In this document: piece by piece, positions 24,853-32,502 of the stretch | How the letters are laid out: each line of letters starts with the position of its first letter | Position numbering within the stretch: the first letter of the stretch is position 1 | DNA from: Arthrobacter sp. DNA4 | GTDB taxonomy: Bacteria > Actinomycetota > Actinomycetes > Actinomycetales > Micrococcaceae | Direction: 5' to 3' | Assembly (NCBI RefSeq): GCF_024362385.1 | Contig: NZ_CP101466.1 | Location: 4,340,001 to 4,404,000, forward strand | DNA length: 64,000 bases | Notes under the pieces: model-generated | Told to the model about the DNA's origin: nothing | The model's database searches: none | Seen by the model: only the letters and a program-made list of their open reading frames with translations | Made by a program: the position numbers and the translations under genes

Positions 24853-25581
24853 CTATCCGGCCGGGCTGGTGGAGATCCGGTGGAGCCATTCGAGGAAAAG
24901 CTTGAGTTCCGAGCTGGAAAGCTGGTCAGAGTGCGAGGCCTGAAGTGCGGCGTTCAGGGCGATCGCTGCCACCACCACCGAGGACTTCCCGGTGCCGCCC
25001 GGGGCCGGGCCGCTGGCGGGCTCGGCAGACACCGCGAAAATCATGGCGTCCCGGGTCATGGTGGACAGTTCGAGGTTGCGTTCGGTGGCGGGCTCCGCGA
25101 TCAGCATGAGCGTCACGCCCACGTTGGCCGCCAGGATGGACCTGGCCGCTTCCCTGGGCTGGACGTTCAGCTGGCCCGCCGCCGCTGCTTTATTCAGCAT
25201 CTCTTCCATCAGCGCCTCGGCATCCGCCACGATGGCGGGCCGGCTTTCCGGACGGATGTTGCCGAACATCACCAGGTACAGCTCGGGCTGGTTCAGGCCG
25301 AACTGGACGTGGTTGTCCCACATTCTCCGGATGTCCTCAAGGGGCTGTCCGGAGGGGGCGAAATCCCTTTCGCCCGCGACATATTCCTCAAACCCTGCGG
25401 CGACGACGGCGTCGAACAGACCTTCCTTGTCACCGAAGTGGTGGTAGAGGGTGGGAGCCGAAACCCCTGCCAGCTGGGTGATCTGGCGGGTGGAGACCGG
25501 AGCTCCGGCCGAATTTGCCAGCAGTTCCGCGGCAGCACGGAGCAGCCGCATTTTGGGGGGAAGCTGGCCATCCAAACTCAT
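24853..25581 (-). CDS. TetR family regulator beside mannitol PTS genes
   Basis: The 242-residue protein has an N-terminal HTH (ELLANSAGAPVSTRQITQLA then GVSAPTLYHHFGDKEGLFDA) and a long helical C-terminal domain. TAGGGT (25594-25589) lies seven bases before the ATG, suggesting a leaderless mRNA. The perfect repeat TATAGC-GTT-GCTATA upstream is a likely operator shared with the divergent ptsI. It could form an operon with mtlA-mtlD (gap 88 bp) or the latter may have its own promoter. A PTS-sugar role is inferred from position only. Confidence 0.82.
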   Translation of the reverse strand: MSLDGQLPPKMRLLRAAAELLANSAGAPVSTRQITQLAGVSAPTLYHHFGDKEGLFDAVVAAGFEEYVAGERDFAPSGQPLEDIRRMWDNHVQFGLNQPELYLVMFGNIRPESRPAIVADAEALMEEMLNKAAAAGQLNVQPREAARSILAANVGVTLMLIAEPATERNLELSTMTRDAMIFAVSAEPASGPAPGGTGKSSVVVAAIALNAALQASHSDQLSSSELKLFLEWLHRISTSPAG

Positions 25582-25599
25582 AACCGCTACCCTAGCACC

Positions 25600-25634
25600 T
25601 ATAGCGTTGCTATATGAACTGAATCACATACAAT
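25600..25634. promoter_or_regulatory. operator and divergent promoter for TetR gene and ptsI
   Basis: TATAGC-GTT-GCTATA (25600-25614) is a perfect 6+3+6 inverted repeat. On the plus strand TTGCTA (25607-25612), 16 bp and TACAAT (25629-25634) make a good promoter for ptsI that overlaps the right half of the repeat. The TetR -10 box (25594-25589) lies on the other side. Confidence 0.65.
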
Positions 25635-25742
25635 TTTTTCAGGCACGTTTCCCGCCCCTGGACGTAGCAGTCCTCCGGCGGACCCGGCACGGCGCCGGAG
25701 AACTTGGCGGGCCTGTCTACCGGCAGAGAATGAGGACCTTCA

Positions 25743-27428
25743 GTGCAGAACTTCCCAGGAGTAGGCGTCAGCCCAGGCCGCGTCATCGGCACCATCCGGC
25801 AGATGCCCAAACCCATCAGTGAGCCTCCCGCCGGTGAACAGCTGGCTCCGGACACCACTGCCGAGGAAGCCACCGCAGCGCTGAAGGCAGCTTCCCAGGC
25901 GGTGCACGACGAGCTGAAGGAGCGCGCCGCGCACGCCATCGGCGACGGCAAGGCTGTCCTGGAGGCCACTGCACTGATGGCCAAGGACACCATGCTGATC
26001 AAGGGGGCGGCCAAGCTGGTGGCCCGGGGTGTTTCTGCCGAACGCGCCATCTGGGAATCCGGCTCCTCTGTGTCCGAGATGCTGCACAACCTGGGCGGCT
26101 ACATGGCAGAACGCGCCACCGATGTCCTGGACGTCCGTGCCCGGATTGTCGCCGCGCTGCGGGGCGTGCCCGCGCCCGGCATCCCCGCCTCCAACACCCC
26201 GTTCGTGCTGGTGGCAGAGGACCTTGCCCCCGCGGACACGGCAACCCTTGACCCGAACAAGGTCCTGGCGCTGGTCACCGCAGGCGGCGGCCCCCAGTCC
26301 CACACTGCCATCATCGCCCGCTCCCTCGGCCTGCCCGCCGTGGTTGCCGCGGTGGGCGTCGACGAACTGCCGGACGGCACCGAGGTGTACGTGGACGGCG
26401 CCGGCGGCAGCATCACCGCTGAACCTGACGAGACCCTCCGTGCAACGGCGGAAGCGTGGGCAGCCACGGCGTCGCTGCTGGCTGAGTTCACCGGCACGGG
26501 CACGACGGCGGATGGCCACCAGGTGCCGCTGCTCGCCAACGTGGGTGGCGGCAAGGACGCCGAAGCCGCCGCCAAGCTCGGAGCCCAGGGCGTAGGCCTC
26601 TTCCGCACCGAGTTCTGCTTCCTGGAACGGGACACCGAACCTTCCGTTGAGGAGCAGGCGGCTGCCTACAAGAGCGTCTTCGATGCCTTCCCCGGCAAGA
26701 AGGTGGTGCTGCGCACGCTCGATGCGGGCGCGGACAAGCCCCTGCCCTTCCTGACCGATTCCACGGAGCCCAACCCGGCCCTTGGTGTCCGCGGCTACCG
26801 CACCGACTTCACCACCCCCGGCGTCCTGGACCGGCAGCTCGAGGCCATCGCCCTGGCCCAGCAGCAGTCCCAGGCTGACGTCTGGGTAATGGCACCCATG
26901 ATCTCCACCGCGGAGGAAGCCTCGCGCTTCGCTTCGATGTGCGCGGACGCCGGCATCAAAACCCCCGGCGTCATGGTGGAGGTTCCTTCCGCGGCCCTGA
27001 CCGCCGAGGCCATCCTGCGCGAAGTCAGCTTCGCCAGCCTTGGCACCAACGACCTCACGCAGTACGCCATGGCTGCCGACCGCCAACTCGGCCCACTGGC
27101 CAACCTGAACACCCCGTGGCAGCCCGCGGTCCTGCGCCTCGTTGGACTGACCGTCGAAGGGTCCCGCGCGGAGGGCCACGACAAGCCCGTGGGCGTCTGT
27201 GGTGAGGCTGCCGCCGATCCCGCCCTCGCCGTCGTCCTCACCGGCCTTGGCGTCAGCACCCTGTCCATGACGGCGCGGTCCCTTGCCGCGGTGGCAGCGG
27301 TCCTGAAGACCGTAACCCTGTCCGAAGCCCAGGAGCTGGCCAAGCTGGCCCTGTCCGCGCCGAGCGCCACCGAAGCCCGCGCCTGGGTGCGGGAAAAGCT
27401 CCCGGTCCTGGAGGAACTGGGGCTCTGA
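25743..27428 (+). CDS. ptsI: PTS enzyme I (phosphoenolpyruvate-protein phosphotransferase)
   Basis: The 561-residue protein starts PGVGVSPGRVIGTI and has the N-terminal HPr-binding and phosphohistidine domains with the active His187 in GGGPQSHTAIIARSLGLPAV, then the PEP-binding TIM barrel with GLFRTEF, RTLDAGADKPLPF, GTNDLTQYAM and the catalytic VCGEAAADP region (Cys is present in GVCGE). It takes phosphate from PEP and passes it to HPr. The start is GTG 25743. It is divergent from the TetR/mannitol genes. No ptsH follows it, although HPr is often close to enzyme I in this group. Confidence 0.94.
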   Translation: MQNFPGVGVSPGRVIGTIRQMPKPISEPPAGEQLAPDTTAEEATAALKAASQAVHDELKERAAHAIGDGKAVLEATALMAKDTMLIKGAAKLVARGVSAERAIWESGSSVSEMLHNLGGYMAERATDVLDVRARIVAALRGVPAPGIPASNTPFVLVAEDLAPADTATLDPNKVLALVTAGGGPQSHTAIIARSLGLPAVVAAVGVDELPDGTEVYVDGAGGSITAEPDETLRATAEAWAATASLLAEFTGTGTTADGHQVPLLANVGGGKDAEAAAKLGAQGVGLFRTEFCFLERDTEPSVEEQAAAYKSVFDAFPGKKVVLRTLDAGADKPLPFLTDSTEPNPALGVRGYRTDFTTPGVLDRQLEAIALAQQQSQADVWVMAPMISTAEEASRFASMCADAGIKTPGVMVEVPSAALTAEAILREVSFASLGTNDLTQYAMAADRQLGPLANLNTPWQPAVLRLVGLTVEGSRAEGHDKPVGVCGEAAADPALAVVLTGLGVSTLSMTARSLAAVAAVLKTVTLSEAQELAKLALSAPSATEARAWVREKLPVLEELGL

Positions 27429-27470
27429 CGCCTGCGGGCACGCCGGCCACACCCGGGATAGGCTACGTCC

Positions 27471-27893
27471 ATGGCACTGATAGCCCCCCGCGTCACGGCC
27501 GGCCTGCCCGCCGGCGAGGCCCGCAGCCTGACGCGCGCCCTCGAGGACAGCAATGACATCACCGTGTTCGTGGACGGCACGGTCCACCGGCTGCCCGGAC
27601 AGGCGAGGGACGCCGTCGTGGATCTCCTCGCCAGGCTGGGACGCGGCGAAACGGTGACCGTGAGCAGCGTGGAGGAGATGCTGACCACCTCGCAGGCGGC
27701 CGAACTGGCCGGGATTTCGCACACCTACCTCCGCAACATGACGGACCGCGGCGAGATCCCGGTGGAGTACCGCGGATCGCACCGCCGGATCCGGACGGCC
27801 GACATCATGACGTGGCTGGAGAAGCAGAAGCTTGCGGAGCAAAAGCGCAAGCACGAAAAGGACGCCGGCGGGCACGCCGGCACGGCCGGGTAG
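27471..27893 (+). CDS. excisionase-type HTH DNA-binding protein
   Basis: The 140-residue protein has a MerR/Xis-like HTH from about residue 68: LTTSQAAELAGISHTYLRNM then TDRGEIPVEYRGSHRRIRTA. The N-terminal part resembles the antitoxin-like half of such proteins (VDGTVHRLPGQARDAVVDLL). Such genes are often followed by a PIN toxin, but here an alpha/beta hydrolase follows, so a toxin-antitoxin role is not supported. TAGGCT (27459-27464) lies six bases before the ATG: a leaderless mRNA, so it is transcribed separately from ptsI. The C-terminus is a highly charged Lys/Glu tail. Confidence 0.8.
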   Translation: MALIAPRVTAGLPAGEARSLTRALEDSNDITVFVDGTVHRLPGQARDAVVDLLARLGRGETVTVSSVEEMLTTSQAAELAGISHTYLRNMTDRGEIPVEYRGSHRRIRTADIMTWLEKQKLAEQKRKHEKDAGGHAGTAG

Positions 27894-28723
27894 TGCGGCC
27901 CCGCATGGCGTGGCCGCGGCGACGGAAAGACGTTGCACTTCGCTCCGCCGACGTGGAAGCAAACGGTTTACGGGGCCGCATCTTCTGGGCTGACGGGACG
28001 CCCCCTCCCCGGCCGGACGCTGCCGGAGCCCCCGCAGGGCCCGCCTATGTCCTCATTCACGGCATCGGCGTCTCCCACCGCTACCTTCGGCGCCTCCACG
28101 GCGAACTCGCCGCCGTTGCCCCAACTTATTCGCTGGACCTGCCGGGCTTCGCCGGGACGCCCAGGCCGGAGCGGCAGCTGTCCGTTGCCGACCATGGCGC
28201 CTTCATCGCCCAGGCCCTGAAGGCAAGCGGCATTGGTTCCTACATCCTGGTGGGACATTCCATGGGCGTGCAGTTCGCCATCGAAGCCGCCCTCTACGCC
28301 CCGGGGCAGGCACACCGGCTGGTGCTCATGGGGCCGGTGGTGGACTCCCGGTACCGAAGCGTGCGGCGGCAGGGGCTGGCGCTTTTCCTGGACGCCCTCC
28401 TCCGCGAAAACGCGTCCTCCAACTGGCTCGTCTTCTCGGACTACTTCCGCTGCGGGCCGCGCTGGTACTTCACCGAGCTCCCCGTGATGATGGCCTACCC
28501 CACGGAACGGCGGCTGGCCGGAATCAATGTGCCCGTCCTGGTGCTGCGCGGTAACCACGACCAGGTGGCAGGCGCCGACTGGTCGCTCCGGCTTTCCGAG
28601 GTGGTGCCGGAGGGAAGCTTCGTGGAGATTCCCCGGGCGGGCCACGTGGTCCAGCACGTGCGCCCGCGGCAGGTGGCGGCGGCCATCAAATCCTGGGCCG
28701 CGCCGCCCACCGCCGCATCTTGA
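27893..28723 (+). CDS. alpha/beta-fold hydrolase
   Basis: The 276-residue protein has the oxyanion region YVLIHGIGVSHRYL, the nucleophile serine in VGHSMGVQFAIEAAL, the acid in LRGNHDQV and the catalytic histidine in RAGHVVQHV. These mark a small-molecule esterase or C-C hydrolase of the cytoplasm; the substrate is unknown. The GTG at 27893 overlaps the stop of the HTH gene (TAGTG), as at mtlA-mtlD, which favours coupled translation; ATG 27905 is the alternative. Its last 38 bp overlap the 3' end of the convergent PucR gene. Confidence 0.8.
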   Translation: MRPRMAWPRRRKDVALRSADVEANGLRGRIFWADGTPPPRPDAAGAPAGPAYVLIHGIGVSHRYLRRLHGELAAVAPTYSLDLPGFAGTPRPERQLSVADHGAFIAQALKASGIGSYILVGHSMGVQFAIEAALYAPGQAHRLVLMGPVVDSRYRSVRRQGLALFLDALLRENASSNWLVFSDYFRCGPRWYFTELPVMMAYPTERRLAGINVPVLVLRGNHDQVAGADWSLRLSEVVPEGSFVEIPRAGHVVQHVRPRQVAAAIKSWAAPPTAAS

Positions 28724-29906
28724 GGGCGGCGTGCAGTTCCAGCCGGGGCATTCCCTTCAGCGGATCCACCCCCAGCAGCTGCCGGATCCGCCCCAGCCTG
28801 TTGTAGATGCTGCTGCGGTGCAGGTGGAGCTTGGTCGCTACATCCTGGACTGAGCCGTCATTGTCGTAGAGCAGCTCCAGGACGGGAATGAGCTCGCCGT
28901 TGCGGTCGTGGTCCTCGAGCATCCGGAAGTACACCGAGCCCGAGTCGGCCCAGGCCCCCACCCCTCCCCCGGCGGACGCGAGCAACTGGTACACGCCGGT
29001 GGCCCTGCAGTCCACCAGCTCGCCCAGCTGGGGATCCACCGCGGCGGCCTGGGCCGCCATCCGTGACTGCCTGTATGCCTCGGAGAGCTGGCGGGTCTTG
29101 GCGAAGCCTTCGCTGATCCCCAGGATGATCCGGTGCACCGGGCGGCCGGAGCGCTTGGCCAGCTCCAGCTGGTAGTGCACCAGGACCTGGGCATGGTTGG
29201 CCCGGCCGGTCGATTCGCGGAACAGCACCACCGAATGCGTCTCCGTGCCGGCACTGAAGAGGGCGGCATCCACCCCCACCGTGGCCTGGAGCGCGGTGGA
29301 CCGGTGGATCAGGGTGGAAGCGATGGGGTCCGGGCCGCTGGCCCAGCCGTCCGCGTCCAGCACCGTGACCATCTGCCAGGGACCCCTGCCCTGGACTTCC
29401 TTCCACCCGGCCACAGCTGCCACGGCATTGGGTTCTCCGGCACAGGCGGCCAGGAATTCCCGCTCACGGCCCCGCCGGAATTCCGATTCGGCCGTGTTCG
29501 AGTCGAGCAGGAGCCCGGACAGCAGCTCCAGCTCGTGGTTGACGCCGGGCAGTTGGGTGAGGATCGCCGTCGGGCTTTCCTCCGCTGAATCCTGCTGCAC
29601 CCAGAGGTAACCCACCCGGAAGCCGCGCACCATCAGCGGGACGCACACCCGGCCCAGCATGCCCAGGTCCGGGTTGGCCGGAACCACGACGGGCCGCACT
29701 GCGGTGGCGATCCCATGGGAGAGCTGCCACGCGCTCACGTCCGCCGGAACCTTCTTGCTCAACAGGAAGTTCACCCGCACGCGGTCGGCATGGGATTGGT
29801 TGGAGCTGTAGGCAAGCAGCAGTCCGTCCAGGTCCTCAAGGGACAGGCCACGGCCCAGCTTCTGCGCCACCTGCTCGACGAGCTGTTCCACACCCTGCTG
29901 CTGCAT
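28686..29906 (-). CDS. PucR family transcriptional regulator, probable control of ald
   Basis: The 406-residue protein has a variable sensory N-terminal half, a GGDEF-like central region (IILGISEGFAKTRQLSEAYR) and the C-terminal PucR HTH (VLELLYDNDGSVQDVATKLH then LHRSSIYNRLGRIRQLLG). PucR proteins usually activate catabolic genes. TACTGT (29918-29913) lies six bases before the ATG 29906, indicating a leaderless mRNA. It is divergent from alanine dehydrogenase, with palindromes between, so ald is the most likely target. Confidence 0.85.
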   Translation of the reverse strand: MQQQGVEQLVEQVAQKLGRGLSLEDLDGLLLAYSSNQSHADRVRVNFLLSKKVPADVSAWQLSHGIATAVRPVVVPANPDLGMLGRVCVPLMVRGFRVGYLWVQQDSAEESPTAILTQLPGVNHELELLSGLLLDSNTAESEFRRGREREFLAACAGEPNAVAAVAGWKEVQGRGPWQMVTVLDADGWASGPDPIASTLIHRSTALQATVGVDAALFSAGTETHSVVLFRESTGRANHAQVLVHYQLELAKRSGRPVHRIILGISEGFAKTRQLSEAYRQSRMAAQAAAVDPQLGELVDCRATGVYQLLASAGGGVGAWADSGSVYFRMLEDHDRNGELIPVLELLYDNDGSVQDVATKLHLHRSSIYNRLGRIRQLLGVDPLKGMPRLELHAALKMRRWAARPRI

Positions 29907-29959
29907 GGGCCAACAGTACTGCCCCGGCGGCCCCGCGGACGAACGGACACGAGGCGACA

Positions 29960-29989
29960 CCTGACGCTTCAGGACTCGACATATGTCGA
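29960..29989. promoter_or_regulatory. palindromes between PucR regulator and ald
   Basis: TCGACATATGTCGA (29976-29989) is a perfect 14-bp palindrome, and CCTGA-CGCT-TCAGG (29960-29973) is a second repeat beside it. Both are about 150 bp before ald and 55-80 bp before the PucR start. The rest of the 233-bp spacer shows no gene. Confidence 0.55.
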
Positions 29990-30139
29990 CTTGGAACAGC
30001 CAAAATCCGGTGAATGGCGCGGTTTTGACCCACCGGCCCTTGCCGCTTCATGTCGCCTGGCTCACAGCGGGATTTATCGTTGAAACACGAAAATCCTTCC
30101 GCCTTTTCGGCCTACCGGCCCCAAAAACTGGAGCAGACG

Positions 30140-31258
30140 ATGATCATCGGCGTCCCCAAAGAAATCAAGAACAACGAATTCCGCGTGGCCATCACCGCGG
30201 CAGGCGTCCACGAGTTCCTTACCCACGGACACACCGTGCTGGTGGAGCGCGGGGCCGGGCTGGGCTCGGGCATCACCGACGAGGAATACTCGATCGCCGG
30301 CGCCGAGATCGTCAACGAGGCCGATGACGTCTGGGCCCGCGCGGACATGGTGATGAAGGTCAAGGAACCCATCAAGGCCGAATACCACCGCTTCCGCAAG
30401 GGCCTGATCCTCTTCACGTACCTGCACCTGGCCGCCGAGCCGGAGCTCACCACGGAGCTCATCAACTCGGGCGTCACCGCCATCGCCTACGAAACCGTCC
30501 AGGAGGGCCGGGCCCTGCCCCTGCTGGCACCGATGTCCGAAGTTGCCGGTCGCCTGTCCGTCCAGGTCGGCGCCACCTCCCTGATGGCGCCCGCCGGCGG
30601 CAAGGGCGTCCTGATGGGCGGCGTTCCCGGCGTCCGCCCCGCCAAGGTCGTTGTCCTGGGCGCCGGCGTGGCCGGCACCAACGCCGCCGCCATGGCCCTG
30701 GGCCTGGGCGCCGACGTCACCATCCTGGACATCAACATCAACCGCCTGCGCGAACTGGACGCCCAGTACCAGGGCCGGTTGAAGACCGTTGCCTCCAACA
30801 CGTACGAAATCGAAAAATCCGTGGTGGACGCCGACCTGGTGATCGGTTCTGTCCTCATCCCCGGCGCCAAGGCCCCCAAGCTGGTCACCAACGACCTCGT
30901 GGCCCGGATGAAGCCCGGCTCCGTCCTGGTGGACATCGCCGTGGACCAGGGCGGCTGCTTCGAGGACACCCACCCCACCACGCACCAGGAACCCACGTAC
31001 AAGGTGCACAACACCATCTTCTACTGCGTGGCCAACATGCCCGGAGCCGTACCCAACACCTCCACGTACGCACTGACCAACGTCACCCTGCGCTACGCGG
31101 TGTCCCTGGCAAACCTGGGCGTCAAGGCCGCCTTCGACCGCGACCCGGCCCTCGCTGCCGGCCTCAACATCGCTGCGGGCCACGTGGCACACCACTCCGT
31201 GTCCGAGGCCCACAACCTGCCCCTCGTGGCTGACTGGCACGAGCTCGTCTCGGCCTAA
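30140..31258 (+). CDS. ald: alanine dehydrogenase
   Basis: The 372-residue protein starts MIIGVPKEIKNNEFRVAITA, the alanine dehydrogenase signature, and has the Rossmann motif VVLGAGVAGTNAAAMALGLG and the conserved DIAVDQGGCFE, NMPGAVP and TLRYAVSLANLG blocks. It reversibly deaminates L-alanine to pyruvate and ammonia with NAD. The start at 30140 follows GGAG; longer frames to 30050 have no support. It faces a PucR regulator, fitting induction for alanine catabolism. Confidence 0.95.
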   Translation: MIIGVPKEIKNNEFRVAITAAGVHEFLTHGHTVLVERGAGLGSGITDEEYSIAGAEIVNEADDVWARADMVMKVKEPIKAEYHRFRKGLILFTYLHLAAEPELTTELINSGVTAIAYETVQEGRALPLLAPMSEVAGRLSVQVGATSLMAPAGGKGVLMGGVPGVRPAKVVVLGAGVAGTNAAAMALGLGADVTILDININRLRELDAQYQGRLKTVASNTYEIEKSVVDADLVIGSVLIPGAKAPKLVTNDLVARMKPGSVLVDIAVDQGGCFEDTHPTTHQEPTYKVHNTIFYCVANMPGAVPNTSTYALTNVTLRYAVSLANLGVKAAFDRDPALAAGLNIAAGHVAHHSVSEAHNLPLVADWHELVSA

Positions 31259-31265
31259 GGCCCCT

Positions 31266-31329
31266 TCATCGATTGCCCCGTAATCGTCCTTTTGAACCCT
31301 CAGAACGGCGCTTACGGAGCAATCGATGA
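31266..31329. terminator. long stem-loop between convergent genes
   Basis: CATCGATTGCCCCGTAA (31267-31283) pairs with 31312-31328 over 17 bp with one mismatch, around a 28-nt loop. It lies between ald and the convergent oxidoreductase. The loop is longer than in usual intrinsic terminators, and T-runs are weak. Confidence 0.6.
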
Positions 31330-31334
31330 GTCAT

Positions 31335-32396
31335 TTAACCCAGCTCCCTTGCCCTCTCGATAATTTTGAGGACCTCGACGGCGTCCTCCGGGTTCACGGG
31401 GAGGGGCAGGGATGACTGTGCGCCGCCGTCGAGGATCTTGGCTGCCAGCAGGCGGTAGAACTCCGGGTAGTTCCCGCGTTCGGTGGGCAGGCGGTCCAGG
31501 TGTCCGTCGCGGCCCAGGAGCCCGGCCCACTCGGGTGCCTCCACGCCGTAGTCCCCGTCCAGGGGGCTGCCACCTGCCACGATGTAGGGCTCCTGCGGGT
31601 CCACGCCGTTCTTGGTGAAGCCGCCGATCGATCCCAGCACCCGGAAGCGTGGCCCCTGCTGGGCGCACAGCACGTTCATGGCCAAATGGCTGATCACTCC
31701 CGACTGGTGCCGCAGGACCAGGAAGACGTCGTCGTCAGCCCGCTCGTCGGACCGCCGCGCCTGCAGTTCCGCGTGGAGGACGGCGGCCGGGCCGAACAGC
31801 TGCAGGGCCTGGTCGATCAGGTGGCTGCCCAGGTCGAACAGGACCCCTCCGCCGTCGGCAGCGGTGGCCCGCGCCTTCCAGGCTTTGGCGATGGCCGGGG
31901 ACCACCGCTCGAACCGCGACTCGAACCGGGTCACTTTGCCCAGGGCCTGGGCCGCCAGCAGCTTCCGGAGGGTCAGGAAGTCCCCGTCCCACCGGCGGTT
32001 CTGGAACACGGTCAGCACCCGGCCCAGTTCACCTGCCAACGCAATGAGTTCCTGTCCCTGCGCGCTGGTGACCGCGAACGGCTTGTCCACCACCACGTCC
32101 AGCCCCGCCTCCAACGCAGCCTTAGCCAGCGGGTAGTGGGTCATTGGCGGCGTCGCCAGGACCACGAGGTCAAGGTCCGCTGCCCGCCTGACGACGTCGG
32201 CGGCGTCGCGCACCACCTCCACCCCCGGGAGCCGGGACGAGGCACTTGCCTGCCGCCCGGCGTCGGACGTTGCAATGACGTCCAGCGAGTAGCTGGTGTT
32301 GGCTGCCAGCAGCGGTGCGTGGAAGACGCTGCCGGCAAGCCCGTAGCCGACAACGGCGGTGCGGATGGTGCGGGGGTCGCCTTCAGTTCCGGTCAT
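31335..32396 (-). CDS. Gfo/Idh/MocA family oxidoreductase
   Basis: The 353-residue protein has the N-terminal dinucleotide-binding motif VVGYGLAGSVFHAPLL and the family signature DVVVDKPFAVTSAQGQELIA (Lys of the EKP-type motif), then a C-terminal alpha/beta domain with GGVLFDLGSHLIDQALQLFG. Members oxidise or reduce sugars and inositols with NAD(P). TAGCGT (32409-32404) lies seven bases before the ATG, suggesting a leaderless transcript. The substrate is unknown and the adjacent peptide transporter is separated by a terminator. Confidence 0.9.
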   Translation of the reverse strand: MTGTEGDPRTIRTAVVGYGLAGSVFHAPLLAANTSYSLDVIATSDAGRQASASSRLPGVEVVRDAADVVRRAADLDLVVLATPPMTHYPLAKAALEAGLDVVVDKPFAVTSAQGQELIALAGELGRVLTVFQNRRWDGDFLTLRKLLAAQALGKVTRFESRFERWSPAIAKAWKARATAADGGGVLFDLGSHLIDQALQLFGPAAVLHAELQARRSDERADDDVFLVLRHQSGVISHLAMNVLCAQQGPRFRVLGSIGGFTKNGVDPQEPYIVAGGSPLDGDYGVEAPEWAGLLGRDGHLDRLPTERGNYPEFYRLLAAKILDGGAQSSLPLPVNPEDAVEVLKIIERARELG

Positions 32397-32439
32397 GGAA
32401 GCAACGCTACCCCCGGTCCCGCGTGGTTAAAACGCCTGG

Positions 32440-32484
32440 TTAAAAGAAGCCGGCACCCCTGGAATACCAGGGGTGCCGGCTTTT
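32440..32484. terminator. terminator of the peptide ABC operon
   Basis: AAGCCGGCACCCCTGG (32447-32462) pairs perfectly over 16 bp with 32467-32482. On the minus strand CTTTTA follows directly, as expected after the substrate-binding protein gene. Confidence 0.9.
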
Positions 32485-32502
32485 CGATCGGGCTGCGGGT
32501 GG

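Noticed and set aside
25740..27962. A 740-residue open frame on the minus strand
   Set aside because: It runs opposite to ptsI, whose active-site motifs are clear. The antisense product has no recognisable domain.
27471..28723. Toxin-antitoxin pair
   Set aside because: The HTH protein is antitoxin-like, but the second gene is a complete alpha/beta hydrolase with catalytic triad, not a PIN or other toxin fold.
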